Positions 34,863-47,032 of a DNA stretch of 64,000 bases are shown in pieces. The notes beneath the pieces were generated by a model that was not told the DNA's origin, searched no databases, and saw only the letters and a list, made by a program, of their open reading frames with translations. The stretch lies in contig NZ_JBCAUS010000003.1 of assembly GCF_038432375.1 (NCBI RefSeq), positions 248,001-312,000 of the forward strand, in the 5' to 3' direction. How positions within the stretch are numbered: position 1 is the stretch's first letter; each line of letters begins with the position of its first letter. Both the position numbers and the translations under genes were made by a program. The DNA comes from Methanococcoides sp. LMO-2. GTDB lineage: Archaea > Halobacteriota > Methanosarcinia > Methanosarcinales > Methanosarcinaceae.

Positions 34863-36056
34863 ATGCGGGTATATGAAAAATCAGTAATCAAAGTAAATGC
34901 CAGTACAGAGAACGGCAAAGTGGTCCTGGATACAGAAGGTCCGCTTTCAGCGGTTGCAAGCCCTGTCATCAAGAGGATCAATAAGATCTTCCAGGAAGAG
35001 AAACCTATCCGGGCAGATGACGAGAACATAATTTTTTCCACATGGTCACCACCGATACCCAGTACTGCCTTCAACAGGCTAATAAGTGCACAGATCGGGG
35101 CCATTATGAAGAAAAGGATACCCGACCAGTTCTCAATAGGAATTACTGATAAGTGTCCCTACAATTGCATCCACTGCGGGGCTGCAGGAATTGTTGCGGA
35201 TCCTGAGATGACAGTTGAGGAGATCAACAGGGCAGTTGAGGAAGCTATCGATCTTGGAGCATATTCGATACAGTTCGATGGTGGTGAGACAATGCTCCGA
35301 GGCGACATAGTGGACATGGTTGCAAATGTCGATAAGACAAGAGCCATTGCCACATGTTTTACATCCGGTTTCAGGCTGACACCGGAAAGGGCAACGGACC
35401 TCAAGAACGCAGGGCTTTTTGCAACACACATCAGTATTGACAGTCCTTTCGAAAGCGAGCATGACCGTGTCCGTGGAAGAGAAGGTGCTTACCAGAATGC
35501 AATGGATGGAATTAAGAACAGTCTTGATGCAGGTATGCTGACGGATATGTTCGTAGTCGTTTCCCCTGACAATATCGACGACCTGGAAGATTTCTATGGA
35601 CTTGCAGAAAGCCTTGGAATGCATGAGATGTCAATCTATGAGATCATTGCTGTTGGCAGATGGCTTGAACGTGAAGATGAAACGATCAGTCAGAAGGATG
35701 TCGATAGGCTTGAAAAGTTCCAGAAAGAAAAGAACAGGACAGTTGGCGGACCAAGGGTCACTGCATTCCCATATTTCATGGGACCTGACCAGTTTGGCTG
35801 TTTTGCCGGAAGGAGATGGATACATGTATCATCCGGTGGCGACGTCATGCCATGTGCATACACACCACTTGCTTTCGGTAACATAAGAGAGGACAGTCTT
35901 GAGGATATCTGGAAGCGCATGGGCAAACATAGCGCATACAAAGGCTCTGCAGAATATTGTATGATGCGCAACCCAGAATTCAGGAAGAAATACATACACA
36001 CGATACCAAAGGATGCGATCGTACCTATAAGGGTCGACATTCAGGAAAGGAACTGA
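34863..36056 (+). CDS. Radical SAM protein of unknown function
   Basis: A 397-residue radical SAM enzyme. After an ~85-residue N-terminal domain (VIKVNASTENGKVVLDTEGP, IIFSTWSPPIPSTAFNRL) comes FSIGITDKCPYNCIHCGAAG (CxxxCxxC) near residue 96, IQFDGGETMLRGDIVDM near 137, and THISIDSPFESEHDRVRGRE. Further cysteines lie in QFGCFAGRRWIHVSSGGDVM then PCAYTPLAFG and EYCMMRNPEF and may bind an auxiliary cluster. It is 23 bases after the prenyl synthase. It does not have the start expected of AhbC. Modification of a prenylated or heme cofactor, for instance in methanophenazine formation, is only a guess from context. Confidence 0.82.
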   Translation: MRVYEKSVIKVNASTENGKVVLDTEGPLSAVASPVIKRINKIFQEEKPIRADDENIIFSTWSPPIPSTAFNRLISAQIGAIMKKRIPDQFSIGITDKCPYNCIHCGAAGIVADPEMTVEEINRAVEEAIDLGAYSIQFDGGETMLRGDIVDMVANVDKTRAIATCFTSGFRLTPERATDLKNAGLFATHISIDSPFESEHDRVRGREGAYQNAMDGIKNSLDAGMLTDMFVVVSPDNIDDLEDFYGLAESLGMHEMSIYEIIAVGRWLEREDETISQKDVDRLEKFQKEKNRTVGGPRVTAFPYFMGPDQFGCFAGRRWIHVSSGGDVMPCAYTPLAFGNIREDSLEDIWKRMGKHSAYKGSAEYCMMRNPEFRKKYIHTIPKDAIVPIRVDIQERN

Positions 36057-36216
36057 CCTGATTTTTTAGTGCCCGACAAGTAAGACAATTGTATTAATAA
36101 AGTTCTGAACTGCCAAACAACAGATAATCGACAGTCAGAACTTGATTATATTATATACCTTTCGCAAATAAGTCATGATAAATTATTAACATTTCCGCAA
36201 TCAGAAAGGTGGAACC

Positions 36217-36232
36217 GAATAACTTATATGCA
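36217..36232 (+). promoter_or_regulatory. Promoter (BRE/TATA) of the ATP synthase operon
   Basis: CGAATAACTTATATGC, a match to archaeal BRE plus TATA, lies about 70 bases before the ahaH ATG. The predicted start of transcription is near 36255, leaving a leader of about 45 bases. GAGG at 36289-36292 is the ribosome site. The gap from 36057 shows no other gene. Confidence 0.55.
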
Positions 36233-36298
36233 TGTTTGCTATAGGGGTGGGTAAATCACGCGCTAAGTAAACAGTTTATCGACATATTGAGGATTTAT

Positions 36299-36617
36299 AT
36301 GGCCAAAGATAAAATATTATCCGAAATAAAGGAAGCAGAACAAAGTGCGGCCAAAATGGTGGAGGAAGGGCTTAAAAGTAAGAACGAGCGCATTATGAAT
36401 GCTCGTGCTGAAGCCAGAGAGATCATCAAGGAGGCAGAATCTGATGCGACAAAATCCGCACAGAGTGCACTTAGATCTGCTGAAGAAACAATAAAACAAG
36501 AATCTGACAAAATTATCAGCAACGGTAACAACGAAGCTTCATCCATCGGTAAGAATGCTGAAGCTAACATTGACAAGGCCGTTGAGAACTTAATCAGCGA
36601 GTTTGAGAGGGCAATTC

Positions 36618-36625
<8 letters not shown>
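36299..36625 (+). CDS. ahaH: A1Ao ATP synthase peripheral stalk subunit H
   Basis: A 108-residue, almost fully helical, lysine/glutamate/alanine-rich protein (SEIKEAEQSAAKMVEEGLKS, AREIIKEAESDATKSAQSAL) that pairs with subunit E to form the outer stalk of the archaeal ATP synthase. The ATG at 36299 is chosen since GAGG precedes it; a TTG 12 bases upstream is unlikely. First gene of the aha operon; its end overlaps ahaI by eight bases. Confidence 0.88.
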
Positions 36626-38802
<2,177 letters not shown>

Positions 38803-38852
38803 GTTAATTTGAGAGCATTTTTTGCTCTTAAATTCTTTGAAGGTGTCAGAGC

Positions 38853-39404
38853 ATGGGACTCGAAACAGTTATTAAAGATATCATGGATGCCGCACAGGCA
38901 GAAGTTACCATGATCAATGCAGATGCTGATGCAGAAGTATCTCAGATACTTGATGAAGCAAGGCAGAATGCAAAGAACATCATGGGTGACCGTCTGGCAA
39001 AAGCAGAAGATGATATTGCAAGATTACGCCAGCAAGAGACATCCAGCGCAAACCTGGAAGTCAAACGTGCAATGCTTAATGCCCGCAAAGAAGTCCTTGA
39101 CAAAGTATACAACAATGCAGAGGAGTCTATAGTATCACTTCCTGAAGCAAAACAGGAAGAACTGTTAAAGGCCATCATCGAACAGAATGAAGCCAATGGC
39201 AGCAAGATATATTCAAACAAAGACTCTGAAGAACTTGTCAGAAAGTTGTCCTCACTTGAATATGCCGGCAATATCAACTGTATTGGCGGAGTTGTCATTG
39301 AGAACGACGATGGAACAGTTCGTCTGGATTATACATACGACATAATCCTGAAGAACGTTAATGAGCAATCATTGAAACAGACATCTGATATCTTGTTCGG
39401 GTGA
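38853..39404 (+). CDS. ahaE: A1Ao ATP synthase peripheral stalk subunit E
   Basis: A 183-residue V-type subunit E. The N-terminal ~100 residues are a coiled coil (AQAEVTMINADADAEVSQIL, AKAEDDIARLRQQETSSANL) that pairs with subunit H. The C-terminal domain (CIGGVVIENDDGTVRLDYTY) binds the catalytic head. GAAGGTG stands before the ATG. The gene order K-E-C matches the Methanosarcina operon. Confidence 0.93.
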   Translation: MGLETVIKDIMDAAQAEVTMINADADAEVSQILDEARQNAKNIMGDRLAKAEDDIARLRQQETSSANLEVKRAMLNARKEVLDKVYNNAEESIVSLPEAKQEELLKAIIEQNEANGSKIYSNKDSEELVRKLSSLEYAGNINCIGGVVIENDDGTVRLDYTYDIILKNVNEQSLKQTSDILFG

Positions 39405-39411
39405 TTTTTAA

Positions 39412-40488
39412 ATGCGGCTTTTGCAAAAATTCAGAGGAAAAAGTAGTCCGAAACAGGGCGGAAGTGGTGGCTCTAACTACGCTTACGTGACTGCACGTGT
39501 TCGGGCAATGAAGAGCAATCTTCTTCCAAAGGAAACCTATCCCCGACTTATGAACATGGGTATCGACGAGATCACCCGTTTCATTGAAGAGTCACAGTAC
39601 AAACAGGATGTCGATGAACTGGCAAGAGTATACGACGGCGTGGACTTGTTCGAGCACGCATTGAACAGGAACCTTGCAGTCACATTTACAAAGCTTATCA
39701 GTATCTCAGAAGGGGAACTTAACTTCCTGATCTCTGAATATCTTAAGAAATATGATATCTGGAGCATCAAGACAATCCTGCGTGGAAAGTACTGTGGTGC
39801 ATCAGTAGAAGAGATCAACGATAGCATTGTTTCCGCCGGACAACTGTCTTATTCATTTTTGTCAAGCCTTGCAGAAAAAGAATCCTATGAAAGCGTCATC
39901 GATGCTCTCAGTGGAACCGATTATTACCCGACATTGAAAGGTTATGATGGTACAAACCTCTCTGCTATTGAAAACCAGCTTGACAAGATGTACTATGACG
40001 GCTTGTTCTATGCATTAGGAAATCCAAAATCAAAGGATAGTAAACTGTTCGCAAAGCTCATTCGTACTGAGATCGACAGCAAGAACCTGAGCACTCTTTT
40101 CAGGTTAAAGAATGCCGGTGTCGAAGAGGATGAAATTGCAGAACTTATACTTGATGGCGGGCTTCATATAAGCAAGAAAGAGATCGAAAGGCTATTGCCA
40201 CTTTCATTTAGTGATTTTGTACAGTCACTTGAGAAGTATCCTTGTTGGGAGGACATTTCCGACATTGTGAAACCTGAAATGGAATCATTGGTGGAGCTGG
40301 AAACCCAACTCACAAAGTACAACATCAAGTCAGCTACAAGCTTTTCACATATGTATCCACTTTCTATTGTTCCAATCATGGATTATATCCTGAACAAAAA
40401 GAACGAGGTTAACAACTTGCGTATTATTATGCGCGGAAAGGCAGCAAACCTTGATGAAGAAATTATCAGGAACCAGTTGGTGATCTAA
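39412..40488 (+). CDS. ahaC: A1Ao ATP synthase subunit C (V-type d homologue)
   Basis: A 358-residue funnel-shaped helical protein linking the c-ring to the central stalk. Characteristic stretches: [60 protein letters not shown], and [20 protein letters not shown] with [10 protein letters not shown] at the end. The stop codon and the ahaF start share a base. Role known from the family. Confidence 0.93.
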   Translation: MRLLQKFRGKSSPKQGGSGGSNYAYVTARVRAMKSNLLPKETYPRLMNMGIDEITRFIEESQYKQDVDELARVYDGVDLFEHALNRNLAVTFTKLISISEGELNFLISEYLKKYDIWSIKTILRGKYCGASVEEINDSIVSAGQLSYSFLSSLAEKESYESVIDALSGTDYYPTLKGYDGTNLSAIENQLDKMYYDGLFYALGNPKSKDSKLFAKLIRTEIDSKNLSTLFRLKNAGVEEDEIAELILDGGLHISKKEIERLLPLSFSDFVQSLEKYPCWEDISDIVKPEMESLVELETQLTKYNIKSATSFSHMYPLSIVPIMDYILNKKNEVNNLRIIMRGKAANLDEEIIRNQLVI

Positions 40489-40787
40489 TGGAATTAGCAG
40501 TAGTAGGTAACAGCGAGTTTGTTACAGGATTCAGGCTGGCTGGTGTCAAGAAGATATACGAAGCCAATGATGATGAGTTAGAATCCGTGGTCACAAAGGT
40601 CCTCGAGGATTCTGATGTCGGAATATTTGTCATGCATGGCGATGACGTTAACAAACTACCGGAAATTTTGAGAGACACGCTAAGTGAGTCTGTTGAGCCA
40701 ACAGTCGTTACTCTCGGAGGAACTGGTGAAAGCTCAAATTTAAGGGAAAAGATAAAACAATCGGTAGGTGTAGATCTGTGGAAGTAA
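40488..40787 (+). CDS. ahaF: A1Ao ATP synthase subunit F
   Basis: A 99-residue Rossmann-like central-stalk subunit: [40 protein letters not shown] and [16 protein letters not shown]. It contacts subunit D and the head and couples rotation. It begins at the last base of ahaC and ends inside the start of ahaA, so translation is coupled along the operon. Confidence 0.93.
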   Translation: MELAVVGNSEFVTGFRLAGVKKIYEANDDELESVVTKVLEDSDVGIFVMHGDDVNKLPEILRDTLSESVEPTVVTLGGTGESSNLREKIKQSVGVDLWK

Positions 40788-42514
40788 ATGGTGAAATTTA
40801 TCGCGTGGCAGGACCGGTCGTCACAATTATAGGTATTAAACCAAAAATGTACGATGTGGTCAAGGTAGGTCACGAAGGACTGATGGGAGAAGTCATCAGG
40901 ATCGAAGGCGAAAAAGCCACTGTTCAGGTATATGAGGATACATCCGGTATCAGGCCGGGAGAACCTGTAGTGAACACTGGTATGCCTTTATCCGTGGAAC
41001 TTGGACCCGGATTATTAGAAAGTATTTATGATGGTATTCAGAGACCTCTCCAGGTGTTGCAGGAAAAGATGGGCAACTTCATTGAGAGAGGAGTAACTGC
41101 AAACGGACTTAACCGTGACAGGAAATGGGAATTCACACCAACAGTAAGCAAAGGCGATGCTGTAGAAGGTGGAAGTGTTATTGGTGTTGTTCAGGAAACA
41201 GCAAACATCGAACACAAGATCATGGTCCCACCAACAGTATCAGGTACAGTCGAAGAGATCAAGAGCGGAAGCTTCACGGTCGACGAAACTGTATGTGTGC
41301 TCGCTGATGGAACCGAGCTTCCAATGATGCAGAAGTGGCCAGTACGAGGACCACGTCCTGTAGCTAAGAAGCTCATGCCAACCAAGCCACTGATCACAGG
41401 TCAGAGGATCCTTGATGGTATGTTCCCTGTCGCAAAGGGCGGTACCGCTGCAATTCCAGGTCCATTCGGATCAGGAAAGACAGTTACACAGCAGCAGCTC
41501 GCAAAATGGAGTGACACAGATATTGTGGTCTACATTGGTTGTGGAGAGCGCGGTAATGAGATGGCTGAGGTATTGAACGAGTTCCCTGAACTCGAAGATC
41601 CAAAGACCGGACGTCCACTCATGGAGAGGACAGTTCTTATCGCAAACACATCCAACATGCCTGTAGCTGCTCGTGAAGCATCTGTTTACACCGGAATCAC
41701 AATTGCAGAATATTACAGAGACATGGGATACGATGTATCACTCATGGCTGACTCAAGCTCAAGATGGGCAGAAGCAATGAGAGAGATCTCATCAAGGCTT
41801 GAAGAGATGCCTGGAGAAGAAGGTTATCCAGCATACCTTTCAGCAAGGCTCTCAGAGTTCTATGAGCGTGCAGGTTCCGTGAACTCACTTGCAGGACTTG
41901 ACGGTTCAATTACAGTCATTGGCGCAGTATCACCACCTGGTGGTGACTTCTCCGAGCCAGTCACACAGAACACACTTCGTATCGTTAAAGTGTTCTGGGC
42001 TCTTGACGCAAAGCTCTCACAGAGAAGACACTTCCCATCCATTAACTGGCTGACAAGTTACAGTCTGTACACCCAGGGTCTTGCAGACTGGTTCTCCGAG
42101 AACGTCGCAGCTGACTGGACTGACCTCAGGGATAATGCAATGGACCTTTTGCAGCAGGAATCCGAACTTCAGGAGATCGTCCAGCTCGTCGGTTCAGACG
42201 CACTTCCGGAAGACCAGCAGTTGACACTCGAGATCGCACGTATGGTAAGGGAATACTTCCTCCAGCAGAATGCGTTCCACCCTGTTGACACATACTGTCC
42301 ATTTGACAAGCAGTACAAGCTTCTCAAATCTATCACAAAGTATGGTGAAATGGCAACAGCTGCACTTGACTCAGGAATCCCAATGAACAAGATCATCTCC
42401 ATCGAATCAAAGGATGAACTTGCAAAGGTCAAGTTCGAAGAAGATTTCGACGGAGAACTTGAAAAAGTCATGGCAAAGATGGATGAAGAATTTGCTCAGC
42501 TCGGAGGCAACTGA
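40778..42514 (+). CDS. ahaA: A1Ao ATP synthase catalytic subunit A
   Basis: The 578-residue catalytic subunit. It has the beta-barrel start ([15 protein letters not shown]), the extra bulge domain of V/A-type A subunits ([20 protein letters not shown], near 145-165), the P-loop [14 protein letters not shown] near residue 228, and [19 protein letters not shown] with the catalytic glutamate, then [20 protein letters not shown] start at 40778 overlaps ahaF by ten bases. It makes or hydrolyses ATP in the A1 head. Confidence 0.97.
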   Translation: MEVNGEIYRVAGPVVTIIGIKPKMYDVVKVGHEGLMGEVIRIEGEKATVQVYEDTSGIRPGEPVVNTGMPLSVELGPGLLESIYDGIQRPLQVLQEKMGNFIERGVTANGLNRDRKWEFTPTVSKGDAVEGGSVIGVVQETANIEHKIMVPPTVSGTVEEIKSGSFTVDETVCVLADGTELPMMQKWPVRGPRPVAKKLMPTKPLITGQRILDGMFPVAKGGTAAIPGPFGSGKTVTQQQLAKWSDTDIVVYIGCGERGNEMAEVLNEFPELEDPKTGRPLMERTVLIANTSNMPVAAREASVYTGITIAEYYRDMGYDVSLMADSSSRWAEAMREISSRLEEMPGEEGYPAYLSARLSEFYERAGSVNSLAGLDGSITVIGAVSPPGGDFSEPVTQNTLRIVKVFWALDAKLSQRRHFPSINWLTSYSLYTQGLADWFSENVAADWTDLRDNAMDLLQQESELQEIVQLVGSDALPEDQQLTLEIARMVREYFLQQNAFHPVDTYCPFDKQYKLLKSITKYGEMATAALDSGIPMNKIISIESKDELAKVKFEEDFDGELEKVMAKMDEEFAQLGGN

Positions 42515-42516
42515 AC

Positions 42517-43899
42517 ATGACCAAAGAATACAAAACGATCGTAGAGGTTTCCGGACCTCTTGTTTTCCTTGAGAAGACAGAACCTGTAGGCTATAATGAA
42601 CTTGTTCACATCAACCTGCCTGATGGAACCACCAAGAGAGGTCAGGTTCTTGACACATCTGCAGACATGGTAGTTGTTCAGGTTTTCGAAGGTACAGGAG
42701 GACTCAACGAGGAATCCGGTGTTGTCTTCAGTGGCGAAACCATCAAGCTCCCTGTATCAAAGGATATGCTTGGAAGGATCCTCTCAGGATCAGGTGAACC
42801 ACTCGATGGTGGACCACGTATCGTCCCTGACGAGAAAGTGGACATCAATGGTGCATCAATGAACCCATATTCCAGGATGCCACCAGAAGACTTTATCCAG
42901 ACAGGTATCTCCACAATCGATGGTACAAACAGTCTTGTAAGGGGACAGAAACTTCCTATCTTCTCCGGATCAGGTCTGCCACACAACGAGATCGCACTTC
43001 AGATCGCAAGGCAGGCAAAGGTTCCTGGAAGCGATGAAGATTTCGCAGTAGTTTTCGCTGCAATGGGTATCACCAACGAAGAAGCACAGTACTTCATGGA
43101 GGACTTCGAGAAGACAGGTGCTCTTGAAAGGGCTGTTGTTTTCCTTAACCTTGCAGATGACCCTGCTGTCGAGCGTATCACAACTCCAAGGATGGCTCTT
43201 ACAGCTGCAGAATACCTTGCTTACGAGCATGACATGCACGTACTCGTAATCCTGACAGATATCACAAACTACTGTGAAGCACTCCGTCAGATGGGCGCAG
43301 CAAGAGAAGAGGTTCCAGGAAGACGTGGTTACCCAGGTTACATGTACACTGACCTTGCATCCCTCTATGAGAGAGCAGGTGTTATCAAAGGCCTTAAGGG
43401 ATCTGTTACTCAGTTCTCTATCCTTACAATGCCTGGTGACGATATCACTCACCCGATCCCTGACCTTTCCGGTTACATCACCGAAGGACAGATCGTGGTT
43501 TCCCGTGAACTTCACAGGAAGGGTATCTACCCACCAATCAATGTATTGCCATCACTTTCCCGTCTTATGAACTCCGGTATAGGAGATGGAAAGACAAGGG
43601 ATGACCACAAGGCAGTATCTGACCAGATGTATGCAGCATACGCAGAAGGTCGTGACCTTCGTGGACTTGTTGCTATCGTCGGTAAAGAAGCATTGTCCGA
43701 AAGAGACAGGACAATCCTTGAGTTCGCAGATCTGTTCGAAGACAGATTCGTGCGCCAGAGCAGAGATGAGGACCGTTCCATCGATGACACACTTAGAATC
43801 GCATGGGAGATCCTTTCAGAGATGCCTGAAGCACAGCTTTCAAGGATCGATAACAAGTACATTGACAAGTACCACCCTGCTCACAAGACCAGCGAGTGA
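42517..43899 (+). CDS. ahaB: A1Ao ATP synthase regulatory subunit B
   Basis: The 460-residue non-catalytic subunit: [20 protein letters not shown] at the start, [20 protein letters not shown], a degenerate P-loop region [20 protein letters not shown] near residue 150 (no GKT), [20 protein letters not shown], and [20 protein letters not shown]. It binds nucleotide without hydrolysis and alternates with subunit A in the head. Two bases after ahaA. Confidence 0.97.
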   Translation: MTKEYKTIVEVSGPLVFLEKTEPVGYNELVHINLPDGTTKRGQVLDTSADMVVVQVFEGTGGLNEESGVVFSGETIKLPVSKDMLGRILSGSGEPLDGGPRIVPDEKVDINGASMNPYSRMPPEDFIQTGISTIDGTNSLVRGQKLPIFSGSGLPHNEIALQIARQAKVPGSDEDFAVVFAAMGITNEEAQYFMEDFEKTGALERAVVFLNLADDPAVERITTPRMALTAAEYLAYEHDMHVLVILTDITNYCEALRQMGAAREEVPGRRGYPGYMYTDLASLYERAGVIKGLKGSVTQFSILTMPGDDITHPIPDLSGYITEGQIVVSRELHRKGIYPPINVLPSLSRLMNSGIGDGKTRDDHKAVSDQMYAAYAEGRDLRGLVAIVGKEALSERDRTILEFADLFEDRFVRQSRDEDRSIDDTLRIAWEILSEMPEAQLSRIDNKYIDKYHPAHKTSE

Positions 43900-43920
43900 T
43901 GCTGTAGCGAGGGATCTATA

Positions 43921-44538
43921 ATGGGCGCAAAAGACGTTAAACCAACTCGATCAGAACTCATTGAACTAAAGAAGAAGATCAAGCTCTCAGAAGGTGGCCA
44001 CAAGCTGCTGAAAATGAAGAGAGATGGCCTTATCCTTGAGTTCTTTGATATCTTAAGCAAAGCAAAGGATGTACGCTCTGAGTTGGATGCTGCCTATGAA
44101 AGGGCCAATGAGCAGATCGGTATCGCAGAATCTGTGGAAGGCAGAATAACTGTCAAATCCACAGCATTTGCAATGAAAGATGCACCACAGATCGAGCTCG
44201 AAAGCCACAACATCATGGGTGTAGTAGTGCCAAAGATCGAATCCTCAAGTGTGCGTAAACCCATAAACAAGCGCGGATACGGAATTCTTGGAACAAGCTC
44301 TTACATTGACGAAGCCGTCGATTCATATGAAGTTCTGGTTGAGAAGATCATTCTGGCAGCAGAGATCGAAACAACCATGAAGAAGCTTCTCGATGATATC
44401 GAAAAAACAAAGAGGCGTGTCAATGCACTTGAGTTCAAGGTCATACCTGAACTGAAGGAATCCATGAGCTTCATCAGTCTCCGTCTTGAAGAAATGGAAA
44501 GAGAGAACACATTCCGCTTGAAGAGGATCAAAGCATAA
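43921..44538 (+). CDS. ahaD: A1Ao ATP synthase central stalk subunit D
   Basis: A 205-residue coiled-coil rotor shaft: VKPTRSELIELKKKIKLSEG then GHKLLKMKRDGLILEFFDIL at the start, and RVNALEFKVIPELKESMSFI then LRLEEMERENTFRLKRIK at the end, both standard for V/A-type D. It turns inside the A3B3 head. Confidence 0.95.
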   Translation: MGAKDVKPTRSELIELKKKIKLSEGGHKLLKMKRDGLILEFFDILSKAKDVRSELDAAYERANEQIGIAESVEGRITVKSTAFAMKDAPQIELESHNIMGVVVPKIESSSVRKPINKRGYGILGTSSYIDEAVDSYEVLVEKIILAAEIETTMKKLLDDIEKTKRRVNALEFKVIPELKESMSFISLRLEEMERENTFRLKRIKA

Positions 44539-44547
44539 GGCTTTCTC

Positions 44548-44721
44548 ATGCAGCAGAAATCCTCTGATCGGCCAAATATGGCCGACAGACTTTTTTTTAT
44601 TTTAACTCAGCCCGAGAACCTTGCTCGCATACTGAGATGGGCATGGATAGTTTCACTTGGTATGCTGGTCCTGGGCTATCTTTTAATTTACTTTAATATT
44701 AAGGACTATCTGAACCTGTAA
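44548..44721 (+). CDS. ahaG: ATP synthase operon small membrane protein AhaG
   Basis: A 57-codon gene nine bases after ahaD. The product starts QQKSSDRPNMADRLFFILTQ and continues PENLARILRWAWIVSLGMLV, ending with NIKDYLNL. One or two membrane stretches (about residues 30-52) are seen. In Methanosarcina mazei the operon ends with a small hydrophobic ahaG in this place, which is the basis for the name. AAGG stands seven bases before the ATG. Its role in the enzyme is unknown. Sequence identity was not compared. Confidence 0.75.
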   Translation: MQQKSSDRPNMADRLFFILTQPENLARILRWAWIVSLGMLVLGYLLIYFNIKDYLNL

Positions 44722-44728
44722 GTTATAA

Positions 44729-44753
44729 GAGTGTCATACAGTTTGAAACACTC
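44729..44753 (+). terminator. Weak hairpin behind the ATP synthase operon
   Basis: GAGTGT (44729-44734) and ACACTC (44748-44753) form a 6-bp stem around 13 bases, just after the ahaG stop. There is no strong T-tract directly behind it, so it could instead mark a processing site. Confidence 0.35.
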
Positions 44754-44792
44754 ATCATTATAATAATCAGTAAGCCTTAAATAAAAATCAAA

Positions 44793-44803
44793 CATATAAT
44801 AAG
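44793..44803 (+). promoter_or_regulatory. TATA box before the ArlD-like/pilin cluster
   Basis: CATATAATAAG, preceded by an A-rich stretch, lies about 115 bases before the ATG at 44915. This predicts a leader of some 85-90 bases, longer than is usual in this window, and a separate transcript from the ATP synthase operon. Confidence 0.45.
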
Positions 44804-44914
44804 CAGAGCTATGCAAATTTAATAGGATCGTGCATTATCTGAGGATGTATAAGACTTATCTCAAGCTTACAGGCCCCGGAAAGCAATTTTATCGATCTCA
44901 AAAGTTGGTCTGCA

Positions 44915-46996
44915 ATGAGTGAATCACCGTGGGGAATTGGAAAAGAAAAAGGAAAAACACCTCCTTTTGGAACAGGAGCTACAGCTGGAGCTGTGTTTCC
45001 GGAAAATGCAACCGTTACTCCCATAGGTGACCAGAGTAACCAGAACATCGCAACTGTTGCAGATGAAACCATAAGCATTAATCCAGTAGGTCAACAAGAT
45101 CCAAAACCGGAAATTCCCATCATAGACGGAATTGAAAATCATAACCCATTTCAGAACAATTCGAAACCAGCTATTTCTTATGATAATGAAAGGGGAATTG
45201 ATGAACCTGGAAAACCTATCGCTTTGCAGGAAAGCGAAACTGACCAGACTAAGGATAACACAGGATTGAGAAAAAGACCATTGCCTTTGTTCGAACCTGA
45301 ACTACCCGTCGAAAATGAAGACGTTAAATCATCCTTTTTACAATATGGAGATAATTTTACCCCCAATGATGGAACTAATGGGCCAGTTCAAATGTCAGGA
45401 AGGAATCCTTTCGAAGCCATGTCGGACATGCCAATTAATTCCCCATTAACACAAACTGAAGCTATTGATCAAAAGACCGTTAGTCCGGAAAAGGTTCAGA
45501 ACTCAGGAATACCACTATTCCCTCCGGCAACGCCTGACATGGGATCAATGAGTGAAAACGAAATCCCACAAGCTGCTGAAAATGAAGCAGAAGAAGCCAT
45601 CCGGAACGAGAACGGACTTCTAACAATAATCAAAAAAACATTCAAACGTTTCACTCACAAAAAAAAGCTGATCGATCGCATGGAAGAGTGGCAACCTCCT
45701 GAACCAGAAGAAAAAGAAGAGGAAACTACCCCTAATGTGGTTGAACGGAATATGAAAACTACTCCCGACAATAACCTGCCTGCAAACTATGATAACGCAG
45801 AAACGGTCTCATTAGAGGATATTAGAAAAGTAATCCCTATTGAACCTCAAAATGTTGAGAGTGAATCTGAACAAAGGATCCCGGAGGTCCAGACTGATCA
45901 GCCCCCTTCAGAAATCACAACCGACTCCGGAGTAACTGAGAAAACCGCATCCCCAGAGACATCTGTTACAGACTCCCTGCCTGGCTACTCCCAGGAAGAG
46001 ATCCGAACAATAAAAGAAGAACTGGCAGATTCAAAACAAGGCAATGAAGAACTTGGAAAGGATATCAAAGAACTTACAGGTACCATTAATGAAATGGAAA
46101 GCTCAATCGACTCCATGAAAAGGGATGGGGACAGCTTCAGCTCGATTATAAATATGAGAGTCGATGAATCCACAAAAAGGATCGAATGCCTTGAAGAGCG
46201 TCTCAATGAGTTCGAAGTTACACTTGAAAGTATCCACACCGACAATGTTGACCTTAAAACCGATCTCAATACCATTGAGCAGAACATTGCAGAACTTACA
46301 GGCTCTTACAGTATCATGCTCAAACAGATGCAGAAACTGACAGAATTCGGTAATTCAAGGTCTGCAGAGATATTTGAGACAAATAAACGTATCGACAGAC
46401 TGGACCAGACTCTTTCCACACTGAACGCTGTTCAGGAAGAATCACAAAAAAGCATGCTTGAACTCCGCTCTGTCACATCTGACCTGATAAGAAGCGTGGA
46501 AAACACACACAATGCAAACAAAGATTTCAGGGCTGACAGAGAAAATCAGGACCAACTTATCAAGGACGAACTTGTCTCACTGACTGATTTTGTTGAGAAG
46601 GAATTCAAGAACCTTGGAGCAAGAAGCTACCGTGCAAATGGCGAAAATATCCAGCTGAACAATATTATAAAGAATTCCACCAATATGAAACTCTGCATGG
46701 AATGGCTTGAATTCCTCATGGAACTTGTCGGAAGGAACCACCTCGCAGACATCCTTTCCTACTATGAGGAACTTGGCTGGATCAGCGAGGATGTCCGGCT
46801 TGAACTTATGCGATATGCAGAAGGCATCGATTATTACATCGAAAAGACCGACTGGAAGCTTGCACCCGATGACCATGTGAAATCTATCTGGTTCATCGAA
46901 CAACTTGCCGGACTCAAAGTAGATAAGAACCGGCTATCAATAGTTGAGAAGAACATCAAAAAAGTTAAGAATGGTACAGAGATATATGGTATATAA
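44915..46996 (+). CDS. ArlD/FlaD-like coiled-coil protein with long disordered N-terminus
   Basis: A 693-residue protein in three parts. Residues 1 to ~350 are low in complexity and rich in P, E, N and T, without membrane segment or signal. Residues ~365-585 are a coiled coil (IKEELADSKQGNEELGKDIK, IECLEERLNEFEVTLESIHT). The last ~100 residues resemble the archaeal flagella D/E domain: MKLCMEWLEFLMELVGRNHL, YYEELGWISEDVRLELMRYA and WFIEQLAGLKVDKNRLSIV. In archaella that domain belongs to the cytoplasmic ring linking motor to chemotaxis. No archaellin, ArlI or ArlJ is nearby; instead seven pilin-like genes follow. I infer a cytoplasmic scaffold for a related surface machine. Confidence 0.78.
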   Translation: MSESPWGIGKEKGKTPPFGTGATAGAVFPENATVTPIGDQSNQNIATVADETISINPVGQQDPKPEIPIIDGIENHNPFQNNSKPAISYDNERGIDEPGKPIALQESETDQTKDNTGLRKRPLPLFEPELPVENEDVKSSFLQYGDNFTPNDGTNGPVQMSGRNPFEAMSDMPINSPLTQTEAIDQKTVSPEKVQNSGIPLFPPATPDMGSMSENEIPQAAENEAEEAIRNENGLLTIIKKTFKRFTHKKKLIDRMEEWQPPEPEEKEEETTPNVVERNMKTTPDNNLPANYDNAETVSLEDIRKVIPIEPQNVESESEQRIPEVQTDQPPSEITTDSGVTEKTASPETSVTDSLPGYSQEEIRTIKEELADSKQGNEELGKDIKELTGTINEMESSIDSMKRDGDSFSSIINMRVDESTKRIECLEERLNEFEVTLESIHTDNVDLKTDLNTIEQNIAELTGSYSIMLKQMQKLTEFGNSRSAEIFETNKRIDRLDQTLSTLNAVQEESQKSMLELRSVTSDLIRSVENTHNANKDFRADRENQDQLIKDELVSLTDFVEKEFKNLGARSYRANGENIQLNNIIKNSTNMKLCMEWLEFLMELVGRNHLADILSYYEELGWISEDVRLELMRYAEGIDYYIEKTDWKLAPDDHVKSIWFIEQLAGLKVDKNRLSIVEKNIKKVKNGTEIYGI

Positions 46997-47032
46997 TGCT
47001 CCATGCCTCCGTAGAGATCTCATAAAGGAACG

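Noticed and set aside
42970-43515. 181-codon open frame on the minus strand
   Set aside because: Antisense to ahaB, whose identity is certain; composition rich in Cys and Ser.
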